From contig JAAYOC010000024.1 in assembly GCA_012520505.1 (NCBI GenBank), positions 26,997-90,996 on the forward strand: a DNA stretch of 64,000 nucleotides, read 5' to 3'. Within the stretch, counting starts at the first letter, position 1; every line of letters begins with the position of its first letter. Positions 51,336 through 61,189 of this stretch are shown here, one piece after another. Both the position numbers and the translations under genes were made by a program. The DNA is from Oscillospiraceae bacterium. Lineage in GTDB: Bacteria; Bacillota; Clostridia; Oscillospirales; Acutalibacteraceae. The notes beneath the pieces were generated by a model. The model made no database searches. It saw only the letters and a program-made list of their open reading frames with translations, and was not told where the DNA came from.

Positions 51336-51956
51336 ATGAAAACAATGGAAACGCCAAATTACGAATATGAATTAAATGCAATAAACAGTGGATATAGCTT
51401 AGTTTGTGGAATAGATGAAGCAGGCAGAGGCCCCTTGGCAGGACCGGTATTTGCAGCTGCTGTAATTTTGAAGTCAGGTACAGAAATACCTGGACTTAAT
51501 GATTCTAAAAAGCTTACTGAAAAGAAAAGAGAAGCACTTTTTGATATAGTTGTTGAAAAAGCAATTGATTACTGTATTGCCACAGCTTCTGAAAAAGAAA
51601 TAGATGAAATTAATATATTAAACGCAACTTATCTTGCGATGAAAAGGGCAGTAGAGGGGCTTAAAAATAAACCTGATTTTGCTCTTGTTGATGGCAACAG
51701 AGATCCAAAGCTGGAAATTGAAACAAAACTTTTGGTTAAAGGTGATTCTAAATCTATGAGTATTGCTGCAGCTTCAATTCTTGCTAAAGTTACAAGGGAC
51801 CGGTATATGCTGGAAATGGCAAAACTTTTTCCTGAGTATGAATTTGAAAGACACAAAGGTTATGGAACAAAACTTCATTATGAGAAAATAAATGAGTATG
51901 GAATTTCAGAAATTCATAGGTTGAGCTTTTTAAAGAATTTAGACGAACATAAATAA
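51336..51956 (+). CDS. rnhB: Ribonuclease HII
   Basis: Cuts RNA in RNA-DNA hybrids. 206 residues. Catalytic Asp27/Glu28 in GIDEAGRGPLAGP; LNDSKKLTEKKRE, DGN (near 115) and AAASILAKVTRDRYM are family motifs. The longer frame uses a TTG inside rbgA, so I chose the ATG at 51336, where no clear ribosome site is visible; coupling to rbgA is likely. Confidence 0.95.
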   Translation: MKTMETPNYEYELNAINSGYSLVCGIDEAGRGPLAGPVFAAAVILKSGTEIPGLNDSKKLTEKKREALFDIVVEKAIDYCIATASEKEIDEINILNATYLAMKRAVEGLKNKPDFALVDGNRDPKLEIETKLLVKGDSKSMSIAAASILAKVTRDRYMLEMAKLFPEYEFERHKGYGTKLHYEKINEYGISEIHRLSFLKNLDEHK

Positions 51957-52024
51957 AATGAAAGGTAAATTGATGAGCAAAGAATCTTTTTTCATCAAAG
52001 AACTTTCTTAATTGAGGAACACGA

Positions 52025-52366
52025 ATGAATGAAATTGGCAGAAAAGGAGAAGAATTAACAGCAAAATATCTTCAAAACAAAAATTATGAAATAATAGAAA
52101 AAAATTACAGCTGCCGTTTTGGAGAGATTGACCTTATTGCTAAAAAAGAGAATTTCATTTGTTTTATTGAAGTTAAAACACGAAAACAAGATGCTTTTAC
52201 TACAGGCTTTGAAGCAATAACAGTATCAAAACAGAGAAAGATTATAAAAACAGCACAATATTTTTTAGCATACAATAAAAAATATCAAAATTTGCAACCA
52301 AGGTTTGATTGTGTCGAAGTAAATTCAAAAACAAAAAGAATAACATATATAAAAAATGCATTTTAA
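52025..52366 (+). CDS. YraN/UPF0102 endonuclease-like protein
   Basis: 113 residues with a restriction-endonuclease-like fold: GRKGEELTAKYLQNKNYEIIEKNY, GEIDLIAKKENFICFIEVKTR (Asp, Glu-x-Lys). No proven function in most species; a role in DNA processing is inferred from the fold. GAGGA precedes the ATG. In its usual place after rnhB. Confidence 0.9.
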   Translation: MNEIGRKGEELTAKYLQNKNYEIIEKNYSCRFGEIDLIAKKENFICFIEVKTRKQDAFTTGFEAITVSKQRKIIKTAQYFLAYNKKYQNLQPRFDCVEVNSKTKRITYIKNAF

Positions 52367-52376
52367 GGAGAGAACA

Positions 52377-53858
52377 ATGCTGTATACAAGCACAAGAAAT
52401 AAAAATTTAAAAGTAACATCTTCTGAGGCAATTACGAGAGGAATTTCAGAGGAAGGCGGTCTCTTTGTGCCATGTGAAATTCCAAAGATTTCACAAAAGG
52501 ATATTGAAGAAATGATTTTAATGTCATATACAGAGAGAGCTAAGAAAATACTTTCACTGTATCTCACAGATTTTACACCTGAGGAACTTGAACATTGCGT
52601 AAATGGTGCATACAGAGAAGGGAAATTTGCATCTGAAAAGATTGCTCCTCTTGCAACTTTAAATAGGAATGCAGAAATTCTTGAACTTTTCTGGGGTCCA
52701 ACTTGTGCTTTTAAGGATATGGCACTTCAAATTCTTCCATATCTTTTGACGACGGCATCTAAGAGAGTTGCACCTGATAAGGAAATAATTATTTTAGTTG
52801 CAACTTCAGGTGATACGGGTAAAGCAGCACTTGAAGGTTTTAAAGATGTTGATAGGACAAGAATTTTAGTATTTTATCCTGCAGATGGCGTAAGTCCAAT
52901 GCAAAAACTTCAGATGGCAACACAGGAAGGTAAAAATGTTGGTGTTTGTGCAATAAAGGGGAATTTTGATGATGCACAGACCGGAGTAAAAAAGATTTTA
53001 ACAAATAAAAATGTTTCAGCAAAACTAGCTGAAAATAAGATGATGTTCTCGTCTGCAAATTCGATCAATTGGGGTCGTCTTGTACCACAAATTGTTTATT
53101 ACTGTAGTGCATACTGTGATTACCTAGAAAAAAATCCAGGTCTTAAAGAGATAAATGTGGTAGTTCCAACAGGAAATTTTGGCAATATTCTTGCTGCTTA
53201 TTATGCAAGAGAGATGGGAATTCCGGTTAAGACATTAATTTGTGCTTCAAATACAAATAACGTACTTACAGATTTTCTTAAGACTGGTGAATACAATAGG
53301 AACAGACCTTTCTATACAACTACTTCACCATCAATGGATATTTTAATTTCCAGTAACCTTGAAAGACTATTATTTCATCTTTCGGGGGAAAATGATGAAG
53401 AAATAAGGGCGTATATGAAAGAGCTTTCAACACAAGGAAGGTATCAAGTTAAGCCTGAACTTAAAGAAAAAATAAAAACTTTATTTGAAGCAGGATTTCT
53501 TACAGAAGAAAATGTAGAGAAAACAATTAATCAAACATATCCAACATATCTCTCAGATACACATACTGCAGTTGCAATTGGTGTATATAACGATTATGTG
53601 GAAAAAACAGGTGATAAAACACCAACTATAATTGCTGCAACTGCAAGTCCGTACAAGTTTGCAAAGAGTGTTTTAACAGCACTTAAAGGTAAAAAACCAA
53701 ATATAGATGAGTTTTCAATGATAACAGAATTGTCAAAGCTTACAAATACGACAATTCCAACACCTCTTGCAAATCTTCAGGATAAGAAAATTAGATTTAC
53801 AAAAATTGTGGATATAGATGAGATGGAAAATTGCGTATACGACCTTCTTCACATTTAA
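52377..53858 (+). CDS. thrC: Threonine synthase
   Basis: PLP enzyme: O-phosphohomoserine to threonine. 493 residues, the longer class. Opens YTSTRNKNLKVTSSEAITRGISEEGGLFVP; PLP Lys113 is in TCAFKDMALQ; ATSGDTGKAALEGF and PTGNFGNILAAYYA follow. I start at 52377 with AAGGAG upstream; the frame from 52356 lies in yraN. No other threonine genes adjoin it. Confidence 0.95.
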   Translation: MLYTSTRNKNLKVTSSEAITRGISEEGGLFVPCEIPKISQKDIEEMILMSYTERAKKILSLYLTDFTPEELEHCVNGAYREGKFASEKIAPLATLNRNAEILELFWGPTCAFKDMALQILPYLLTTASKRVAPDKEIIILVATSGDTGKAALEGFKDVDRTRILVFYPADGVSPMQKLQMATQEGKNVGVCAIKGNFDDAQTGVKKILTNKNVSAKLAENKMMFSSANSINWGRLVPQIVYYCSAYCDYLEKNPGLKEINVVVPTGNFGNILAAYYAREMGIPVKTLICASNTNNVLTDFLKTGEYNRNRPFYTTTSPSMDILISSNLERLLFHLSGENDEEIRAYMKELSTQGRYQVKPELKEKIKTLFEAGFLTEENVEKTINQTYPTYLSDTHTAVAIGVYNDYVEKTGDKTPTIIAATASPYKFAKSVLTALKGKKPNIDEFSMITELSKLTNTTIPTPLANLQDKKIRFTKIVDIDEMENCVYDLLHI

Positions 53859-53896
53859 GGATGCAGTATATTTAAAGACACAGTTTCATTTTTTTA

Positions 53897-53951
53897 AGTA
53901 TTTAAAAAGCACCCAAAAAGTATCCGAAAAGTATTCAAAAAGTATTTAAAA
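53897..53951 (+). repeat. 11-bp tandem repeats with phased A-tracts
   Basis: Five units of 11 bp (AGTATTTAAAA, AGCACCCAAAA, AGTATCCGAAA, AGTATTCAAAA, AGTATTTAAAA) in the gap between thrC and the phosphoesterase. A-tracts recur each helical turn. Confidence 0.85.
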
Positions 53952-53976
53952 AACATCTAGTCTAAAGGAGTAATAA

Positions 53977-54678
53977 ATGTCGGTCTTTGCAATTGGCGAT
54001 ATACATTTATCTTTTTCAACTGATAAGCCGATGGATATATTTAGTGGTTGGCAGGATTATGAAAGTCGTCTTGAAAAAAACTGGATAAGACTAGTTGAAC
54101 CGGAGGATACTGTTATCATTCCGGGAGATATTTCTTGGGCTTTAAATTTAGAGGATACTAAAGCTGATTTTGGATTTTTAGATAGACTTCCGGGAACGAA
54201 AATTATTGGAAAAGGAAATCATGATTTTTGGTGGGATACTTTAACAAAGATGAATCGTTTCCTTGAAGAGAATGGATTTACTACAATTAAGTTTCTTTTC
54301 AATAACGCATACGACGTTGAAGACATGGCAATTTGTGGCACTCGCGGTTGGTTTTTTGATGATGAAAGTGACCATGCAGAAAAGATTTTAAATAGAGAAG
54401 TTGGAAGATTAAAACTTTCAATTGAAGTGGCACAGAAAATTGGAAAAGAGCTCGTTGTATTTTTACATTATCCGCCACTTACAGGAGAAAAAATCTGTGA
54501 ACCAATCATGGAAGTTTTAATAGAAAATAATATCAAAAAATGTTATTACGCACACCTTCATGGCAATACAATTAATTATGCTTTTAAGGGAATTTACAAG
54601 GGCATTGAATTTGACCTTGTTTCCGCAGATGCTTTAGGTTTCACACCTAAGCTGGTAACACTTTCAAAAAAGTTGTAG
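53977..54678 (+). CDS. Calcineurin-like metallophosphoesterase
   Basis: 233 residues. Metal motifs in order: GDIHLS (7-12), PGDISWA (near 49), GKGNHDFWW (near 78), HYPPL (near 168), AHLHG (near 189). Cytoplasmic, no signal. A family member common in Firmicutes of unknown substrate. AAGGAG lies before the ATG. A 118-bp gap with the A-tract repeats separates it from thrC. Confidence 0.87.
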   Translation: MSVFAIGDIHLSFSTDKPMDIFSGWQDYESRLEKNWIRLVEPEDTVIIPGDISWALNLEDTKADFGFLDRLPGTKIIGKGNHDFWWDTLTKMNRFLEENGFTTIKFLFNNAYDVEDMAICGTRGWFFDDESDHAEKILNREVGRLKLSIEVAQKIGKELVVFLHYPPLTGEKICEPIMEVLIENNIKKCYYAHLHGNTINYAFKGIYKGIEFDLVSADALGFTPKLVTLSKKL

Positions 54679-54745
54679 CATTGTATAATTGTATTTGTTA
54701 TAATATATTAGTTTTTAGTACAGGACATTTGGGAGGATCATAAAA

Positions 54746-56074
54746 ATGAGTTTAAAGTCTTCAAAGAAGATTGAGACAAATCTCTATGAATTGACAATTA
54801 CAGTTGAGAAAGAAGCATGGCAGAAAGCCATTGAAAAGGCTTATCAAAAAAATAAAAAACAGTTCCAGTTGCCGGGATTTCGTAAAGGTAAGGCTCCAAA
54901 GGCAATGATTATAAAGACTTATGGCGAAGAAGTATTCTACAATGATGCTTTTGATATTGTGTATCCTGAAACAGTTGAAGCTGCTATCAATGAAGCCGGT
55001 CTTGAAATTGTTGACTCGCCAACTGACCTTGATTTTGGTGAAGTCGGTTCAGATGGAATTGAATTTACACTTAAGGTTACTGTAAAGCCAGAAATTAAAC
55101 TTGGTGAATATAAGGGTCTTAAGGTTGAAAAGATGGTAACAGATGTTACCGCTGCTGAAGTAAATGAAAGTATAAATCAGATGCTCGAACGTTCAGCTCG
55201 CTTGGTTGAAGTAGATAGAAAAGCTAAAAAAGGTGACCTTGTAACAATTGACTTTGAAGGATTCACAGATGGTAAAGCTTTTGACGGTGGTAAGGCTGAA
55301 GAATATGAGCTTGAGCTTGGTACCGGACAATTTATTCCGGGATTTGAAGATCAGATAATTGGTCACAAGACCGGTGAAGAATTTGATATTCAGGTTAAGT
55401 TTCCAAAAGAGTATGGTTCAGAGGAACTTGCTGATAAAGATGCAACATTTAAGATTAAACTTCATACAATTAAGGAAAAGGAATTACCTGAACTTGATGA
55501 TGAGTTTGCAAAAGATGTATCTGAGTTTGATACTCTTAAAGAACTCAAAGAAGATACAAAGAAAAATTTAAAGGAACAAAAGGAAGAGCGTGCAGAACAG
55601 GAAGTAGAACAGTCAATTCTAACACAGCTTGCTGAGCTTGTAGAAGGTGAAATTCCTGATGTTATGTTTGAACGTGCTATTGATGACTCCGTTAATGAGT
55701 TCGGGTATCAGATTAAACAGTCCGGAATGGATCTTGAAATGTATATGTCCTACACAGGCATGACACAAGAGTCAATGCGTGAACAGTTTGCTGATAGAGC
55801 AAAGATACAGGTTAAATGTAAACTTGCTCTTGAAAAGGTAGTAGAACTTGAAAAAATTGAAGTAACTGACGAAGATGTTGATGCAAGATTTGCTGAAATG
55901 GCTGAAATGTATGGTGTAGAAACAGATGTAGTTAAAAATGCATTTCCGGCGGAAAATGTTGCAGAAGATATTAAGGCTAAGAAGGCTTTAGAATTGGTTA
56001 AGAATGCAGCTAAAATTGAAACCGTAAAGGCTGATGAAAAATCAGCTGAAAAGAAAGAAGCTGAAAAAGACTAA
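54746..56074 (+). CDS. tig: Trigger factor
   Basis: Ribosome-bound chaperone with prolyl isomerase domain. 442 residues: ribosome-binding PGFRKGKAPK near 46-55, FKBP domain (about 160-245, with GDLVTIDFEGFTDGKAFDGG), C-terminal helical chaperone arms and a Lys/Glu-rich end. A -10 TATAAT at 54699-54704 with a poor -35 (TAGCAT) is the likely promoter. GGGAGG precedes the ATG. Upstream of clpP as usual. Confidence 0.96.
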   Translation: MSLKSSKKIETNLYELTITVEKEAWQKAIEKAYQKNKKQFQLPGFRKGKAPKAMIIKTYGEEVFYNDAFDIVYPETVEAAINEAGLEIVDSPTDLDFGEVGSDGIEFTLKVTVKPEIKLGEYKGLKVEKMVTDVTAAEVNESINQMLERSARLVEVDRKAKKGDLVTIDFEGFTDGKAFDGGKAEEYELELGTGQFIPGFEDQIIGHKTGEEFDIQVKFPKEYGSEELADKDATFKIKLHTIKEKELPELDDEFAKDVSEFDTLKELKEDTKKNLKEQKEERAEQEVEQSILTQLAELVEGEIPDVMFERAIDDSVNEFGYQIKQSGMDLEMYMSYTGMTQESMREQFADRAKIQVKCKLALEKVVELEKIEVTDEDVDARFAEMAEMYGVETDVVKNAFPAENVAEDIKAKKALELVKNAAKIETVKADEKSAEKKEAEKD

Positions 56075-56149
56075 TTAGGTAAGAACCGGATAAAAAGCAG
56101 ATAAGTAGGATAGATTAAACCAACGAATAGATAGATTAATTAACTTTGA

Positions 56150-56174
56150 GGCGGTGAGGGAACCCCTCTCCGCC
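56150..56174 (+). promoter_or_regulatory. Hairpin upstream of clpP
   Basis: GGCGGTGAGGG pairs with CCCTCTCCGCC (one T.T mismatch) around AAC, 12 nt before the clpP ribosome site. No strong T-run, so it is possibly an attenuator or mRNA-processing signal. Confidence 0.55.
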
Positions 56175-56198
56175 GTTTGAATTTAAGGAGGATAACTT

Positions 56199-56780
56199 AT
56201 GAGTTTAGTACCTTATGTTATTGAACAGACAAACAGAGGCGAACGCCAGTTTGATATTTTTTCTCGTTTGCTTGACGATAGAATTATTGTTTTATCTGAT
56301 GAAGTAAATGACCAGACAGCGAGTCTTGTTGTAGCTCAGCTTCTTTATCTTGAAGGGCAGGACGCAGAAAAAGATATCAGCCTTTACATAAACAGTCCGG
56401 GTGGCTCAGTTACAGCAGGTTTTGCAATATATGATACAATGCAGTACATCAAGTGCGATGTATCAACAATTTGCATGGGACTTGCGGGCTCAATGGGAGC
56501 ATTTCTCCTTTCATCCGGTGCCAAAGGTAAACGTTATTCACTTCCTAACAGTGAAATTATGATTCACCAGCCATCAGGTGGTGCAAAAGGACAAGCATCA
56601 GATATAAAAATTGTTGCTGAAAATATTTTAAAGACGAGAGAAAACCTTAATAGAATTCTTGCAGAAAATACCGGTAAAGATATTGAAACAATCGCAAGAG
56701 ATACTGAACGTGATAACTTTATGAGTGCACAGGAAGCTCTTGAATATGGCATTATTGATAAGGTAATTTCTAAGAGATAA
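56199..56780 (+). CDS. clpP: ATP-dependent Clp protease proteolytic subunit
   Basis: Serine protease of the Clp complex. 193 residues. Catalytic Ser98 (GLAGSMGAF), His123 (MIHQPSGG) and Asp172 (ERDNFMS). AAGGAGG lies 8 nt before the ATG. clpX follows after 16 bp; it could also serve ClpC with McsB-marked substrates. Confidence 0.97.
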   Translation: MSLVPYVIEQTNRGERQFDIFSRLLDDRIIVLSDEVNDQTASLVVAQLLYLEGQDAEKDISLYINSPGGSVTAGFAIYDTMQYIKCDVSTICMGLAGSMGAFLLSSGAKGKRYSLPNSEIMIHQPSGGAKGQASDIKIVAENILKTRENLNRILAENTGKDIETIARDTERDNFMSAQEALEYGIIDKVISKR

Positions 56781-56796
56781 ATCGGAGGTGTGATTC

Positions 56797-58092
56797 ATGC
56801 CTAAAGATAATAATCCAATTGTTTGTTCTTTTTGTGGTAAGACACAGGACGAAGTGGATAAGCTTATAGCCGGTCCCGGTGTATATATTTGCGATGAATG
56901 TATTGAAATCTGTAGTGAAATCGTTGATACTCCGGCAGGTTCCTCTATAAAGAAACCTATGCCAAAAGAGGAGAAGCCTCTTTTAAAACCACAGGAAATT
57001 AAGAAAATTCTTGATGAATATGTAATTGGACAGGATGACGCAAAAATTGCTCTTTCTGTTGCAGTATATAACCATTACAAGAGGATTTTTTACAAGGATG
57101 AAACAGATGTAGAATTACAGAAAAGTAATGTTTTACTACTCGGTCCCACCGGTGTTGGAAAGACTTTGCTTGCACAAACTCTTGCAAAGACATTAGATGT
57201 TCCTTTTGCAATCGCTGATGCAACAACACTTACGGAAGCTGGTTATGTAGGTGAAGACGTAGAGAATATTCTTCTTCGTCTTATTCAGGCAGCAGACTTT
57301 GATGTTAAACGTGCAGAGTATGGAATAATCTATGTAGATGAAATTGATAAAATAGGAAGAAAGTCAGAGAATCCTTCAATTACTAGAGATGTATCTGGTG
57401 AAGGAGTTCAACAGGCTCTTCTTAAAATACTTGAAGGTACCGTTTCAAATGTTCCTCCGGGGGGTGGAAGGAAACATCCACAACAGGAATTTATACAGGT
57501 TGATACAAAGGATATTTTATTCATTTGTGGTGGTGCATTTAACGGTATAGAAAAGATAGTAGAAAAGCGTGAAGGTCGAGGTAAGCTTGGTTTTGGTGCA
57601 GAAATAAAAGAAAAAAAGGAAATGGATTTATCAGAAGCAATGAGCAAGGTAATTCCACAGGACCTTGTAAAATATGGTCTTATTCCTGAAATAGTAGGAC
57701 GAATTCCGGTAATTACAGCACTTGAAGATTTAAATGAAGAAGCGCTTATCCGTATTTTGAAAGAACCTAAGAATGCGCTTGTAAAACAATATATTGAACT
57801 TTTCAAGATGGATGGTATAAAGCTTGAATTTACAGATGGTGCACTTAAGGCTATTGCAAAAGAGACACTTGAAAAAGAAACAGGTGCACGTGGACTTAGA
57901 GGTGTACTTGAGAAAATTCTTCAACCGCTTATGTTTAATGGTCCATCAGATACAAAACTTGAAAAGGTAGTAATTACAAAGGATACTGTAACAAAGAATG
58001 CTAACCCTGAACTTGTGTATAATGAGAATAAGAAACCTCAGTCACCACTCTTAGTACAGTCCCCGGATAGTAAGAAACGCAAAAATGCGTAA
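56797..58092 (+). CDS. clpX: ClpX, ATPase subunit of ClpXP
   Basis: 431-residue AAA+ unfoldase. N-terminal zinc domain with CSFCGK and CDECIEIC; Walker A GPTGVGKT, Walker [10 protein letters not shown], pore motif [17 protein letters not shown] near the end. GGAGGTG precedes the ATG. The C-terminal tail is Lys/Ser-rich. A terminator-like hairpin follows before lon. Confidence 0.97.
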   Translation: MPKDNNPIVCSFCGKTQDEVDKLIAGPGVYICDECIEICSEIVDTPAGSSIKKPMPKEEKPLLKPQEIKKILDEYVIGQDDAKIALSVAVYNHYKRIFYKDETDVELQKSNVLLLGPTGVGKTLLAQTLAKTLDVPFAIADATTLTEAGYVGEDVENILLRLIQAADFDVKRAEYGIIYVDEIDKIGRKSENPSITRDVSGEGVQQALLKILEGTVSNVPPGGGRKHPQQEFIQVDTKDILFICGGAFNGIEKIVEKREGRGKLGFGAEIKEKKEMDLSEAMSKVIPQDLVKYGLIPEIVGRIPVITALEDLNEEALIRILKEPKNALVKQYIELFKMDGIKLEFTDGALKAIAKETLEKETGARGLRGVLEKILQPLMFNGPSDTKLEKVVITKDTVTKNANPELVYNENKKPQSPLLVQSPDSKKRKNA

Positions 58093-58097
58093 GATAG

Positions 58098-58131
58098 GAG
58101 GAACTGTCGCTTGACAGTTCCTCTGTTTTAA
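58098..58131 (+). terminator. Hairpin between clpX and lon
   Basis: GAGGAACTGTC (58098-58108) and GACAGTTCCTC (58113-58123) around GCTT, then TGTTTT. It is likely a terminator, which would give lon some independent control. Confidence 0.8.
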
Positions 58132-58143
58132 AAAGGAGCGAAT

Positions 58144-60465
58144 ATGGAAAACTTAAAGACAATACCGGTAGTGCCACTTAGAGGACTTGTTGTTTTCCCA
58201 GGTATGGTTTTGCATTTCGATGCAGCAAGAACTAAGTCAATAAATGCTGTTAAAGCTGCCATGGATTTTGGCGGTGAGATTTTCCTTGTGACTCAAAAAG
58301 ATATTACAACGGAGGATCCAAGACTAAATGATATGTATAGAACTGGTGTATTTTCCAAGGTTCGTCAAATTATAGGTATTCCGGAATCTAATGAAATTAG
58401 AGTTATTGTTGAAGGTGAAATGCGAGCAAGTATTAAAAAGCTTCATACAGACAGTGATGATTTTCTTTATGCAACAATAATTCCAAGACCTGAAAAGGGT
58501 TTTGCAAAGAGTAGGATGGAATATGCGAAAGCTCTTGTTCGCAAGTCGCGTGGAATTTTTGATGAATATGCAAGATATACTCCAAAAATTGCACCGGATA
58601 TAATGCTTCGTATTTTAAATGACAATACACCCGGAGCAATAGCGGATTATATTGCGTCAGTAGTATCTTTACCTTTTCCGGAAAAACAAAAAATATTAGA
58701 TGAATTACATCCAATTACTCGACTTGAAAAAGTTTGCGAGGTAATGACGGCTGAAATAAATGTGCTTAAACTTGAAAACAAAATTGCAGATAAAGTAGAA
58801 CAGGCAATAGATGATAACCAGCGCGAATTTTATCTTCGTGAGCAAATTAGAGCTCTTTCTGAAGAATTAGGTGGAGAAGGTTCTGCAAATGAAATAGAAG
58901 AGTACAGAAGTAAGATTAATAGCATTATTCATATGAGTTCAAAGTCTAGAGATAAGTTACTTAAAGAATGTGACAGACTTCAAAGAATGGGCGGAGCATC
59001 AGCTTCTGAAGCGACAGTAATAAGGACGTATCTTGATACAGTTTTAGACCTTCCTTGGGATATAGAAAGTAAAGATAAGTTAGATCTTAAAAAGGCGCGA
59101 CGCCAACTTGATAAAGATCATTTTGGTCTTGATCAAGTTAAAGATAGAATAATTGAACTTTTAGCGGTAAGAAAATTAAAACCGGATGTTAAAGGTCAGA
59201 TTATTTGTCTTGCCGGACCTCCGGGTACCGGTAAAACTTCAATCGCACGGTCGCTTGCAGTAGCGATGGGTAGAGAATATGCTCGAGTTTCACTCGGTGG
59301 AATTAGAGATGAAGCGGAAATAAGAGGTCATAGAAAGACATATATAGGTTCAATGCCGGGTAGAGTAATCAATGCGATTAACGAAGCTGGTACGAGAAAC
59401 CCACTTATTCTTTTTGATGAAATTGATAAAATGACATCGGATATGCGTGGAGACCCTGCTTCAGCAATGCTTGAGGTGCTTGATGCAGAGCAAAATAAAG
59501 CTTTCGTAGACCATTATATTGACGTACCTTTCGACCTTTCGGATGTTTTATTTATTACGACAGCAAATGATAAATCTGCTATTCCGGCACCGCTTCTTGA
59601 CAGGATGGAAGTAATAGACCTTTACAGCTACACTTCTGAGGAAAAATTCCATATTGCAAAGAAACATCTTTTACCTAAGGCATTAGCAGCAAACGGCGTA
59701 ACTAGGACACAGTTGAAAATTACAGATAAGGCGCTTCGGGATATAGAAAGTAAATATACAAGAGAAGCAGGAGTTCGAAATCTTGAAAGAGAACTTCATA
59801 CTATTGCACGTAAAACTGCTCTTCAAATAGTTAGCGATAAAAATTATTCAGTTACAGTTACACCAAAAGATCTTCACACTTATCTAAAAACACCTAAATA
59901 TGCAGATAAACCAAAACGCGGTGATTCAATTGGTGTTGTAAATGGGCTTGCTTGGACAGCAGTTGGTGGAGAATTACTTGAAGTAGAAACATCAGTAATG
60001 GTTGGTGAAAAACGAGTAGAACTTACAGGTTCACTTGGTGAAGTAATGAAGGAATCTGCTCAAATCGCAGTTAGTTATATTCGTGCTAATTCTAAAAAGT
60101 TTAATTTAGAAGAAGATTTCAATAAACGTAATGATATTCACATCCATGTTCCGGAAGGTGCTACACCAAAAGATGGCCCATCTGCGGGTGTTACAATTGC
60201 TACCAGTGTTCTCTCTGCTTTAACAAAGCGAAAGGTTAAAGGTTCAGTAGCTATGACAGGTGAAATAACACTTACAGGTAGAGTAACAACAATTGGTGGA
60301 CTTAGAGAAAAATCTATGGCGGCATATAAGTCCGGAATTAAAACTGTAATTATTCCAAAAGGAAATGTGGCAGATTTAGATGAAATAGATGAAGTAGTTA
60401 GGAAAGCAATAAAGTTTGTTTCGGTAACAACTTTGGATGAAGTATTTAAAGAGGCATTAATATGA
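58144..60465 (+). CDS. lon: ATP-dependent protease Lon
   Basis: 773 residues: N-terminal substrate domain (1-200), coiled region, AAA+ with GPPGTGKTS (Walker A near 359) and LILFDEIDK, and the protease domain with Ser680 (PKDGPSAG) and Lys723 (LREKS), spaced as in other Lon enzymes. AAAGGAG precedes the ATG. engB overlaps its stop (ATGA). Confidence 0.97.
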   Translation: MENLKTIPVVPLRGLVVFPGMVLHFDAARTKSINAVKAAMDFGGEIFLVTQKDITTEDPRLNDMYRTGVFSKVRQIIGIPESNEIRVIVEGEMRASIKKLHTDSDDFLYATIIPRPEKGFAKSRMEYAKALVRKSRGIFDEYARYTPKIAPDIMLRILNDNTPGAIADYIASVVSLPFPEKQKILDELHPITRLEKVCEVMTAEINVLKLENKIADKVEQAIDDNQREFYLREQIRALSEELGGEGSANEIEEYRSKINSIIHMSSKSRDKLLKECDRLQRMGGASASEATVIRTYLDTVLDLPWDIESKDKLDLKKARRQLDKDHFGLDQVKDRIIELLAVRKLKPDVKGQIICLAGPPGTGKTSIARSLAVAMGREYARVSLGGIRDEAEIRGHRKTYIGSMPGRVINAINEAGTRNPLILFDEIDKMTSDMRGDPASAMLEVLDAEQNKAFVDHYIDVPFDLSDVLFITTANDKSAIPAPLLDRMEVIDLYSYTSEEKFHIAKKHLLPKALAANGVTRTQLKITDKALRDIESKYTREAGVRNLERELHTIARKTALQIVSDKNYSVTVTPKDLHTYLKTPKYADKPKRGDSIGVVNGLAWTAVGGELLEVETSVMVGEKRVELTGSLGEVMKESAQIAVSYIRANSKKFNLEEDFNKRNDIHIHVPEGATPKDGPSAGVTIATSVLSALTKRKVKGSVAMTGEITLTGRVTTIGGLREKSMAAYKSGIKTVIIPKGNVADLDEIDEVVRKAIKFVSVTTLDEVFKEALI

Positions 60466-61145
60466 ATTTTAATGATGTAACATATGAAATGTCAGCGGGT
60501 GTATCAAAACAACTTCCTGCATCAATTATGCCGGAAATTGTTTTTTCGGGTCGCTCAAATGTAGGTAAATCTTCACTTTTAAATAAGATTCTTAATCGTA
60601 AAAATCTTGCAAGGGTGAGTTCAAAACCGGGTAAAACTATAACCATTAACTTCTATAAGGCAGACGGTGCTCGTCTTGTAGACCTTCCGGGTTATGGCTA
60701 TGCGAAGCAGTCTTTTGCTGAACGCAAACGTTGGAGTCAGATGATTGAGGATTATTTTAATTCAAACAGGCAAATTCGTCTTGTGGTTCAGCTTATTGAC
60801 ATGCGTCATAACCCAACACAAGATGATATACAGATGCTAGATTTTCTTTACCAAACAGAAAATCCATATATTGTTGCATTGACTAAATCGGACAAACTTA
60901 AAAAAATGGAGTACGAAAAGCAGTTAGAGCTTCTAACAAAAATAATTGCTCCATTTGAACCACTAGCAATAATCCCATTCTCAGCAGTTAAGGGAGAAGG
61001 TGTAAAGGATGTTAGACAATATATTACATATGCTGTTCAAAGAATTACTCCTGATACCACATCATCTTTACAAGAGATACAGGAAGAAGAAAATGAGAAA
61101 CAACCTTTTCAAGTAAAGGTTACGAAGAAGAACAAAAAAGCATAA
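60462..61145 (+). CDS. engB: Ribosome biogenesis GTPase EngB/YsxC
   Basis: 227-residue small GTPase for 50S assembly. G1 GRSNVGKSS, G3 DLPGYGYAK, G4 TKSD, near 31, 75 and 145. The C-terminal tail is longer than usual (about 30 extra residues, Glu/Lys-rich). The start overlaps the lon stop by 4 bases. The order lon-engB is common in Firmicutes. Confidence 0.94.
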   Translation: MNFNDVTYEMSAGVSKQLPASIMPEIVFSGRSNVGKSSLLNKILNRKNLARVSSKPGKTITINFYKADGARLVDLPGYGYAKQSFAERKRWSQMIEDYFNSNRQIRLVVQLIDMRHNPTQDDIQMLDFLYQTENPYIVALTKSDKLKKMEYEKQLELLTKIIAPFEPLAIIPFSAVKGEGVKDVRQYITYAVQRITPDTTSSLQEIQEEENEKQPFQVKVTKKNKKA

Positions 61146-61189
61146 TACATTCAAACAAGAAATAAACATTTTAACCGAGAGGGAACAAT

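Noticed and set aside
61146..61189. Lysine riboswitch before lysA
   Set aside because: The 44-bp gap is far too short.
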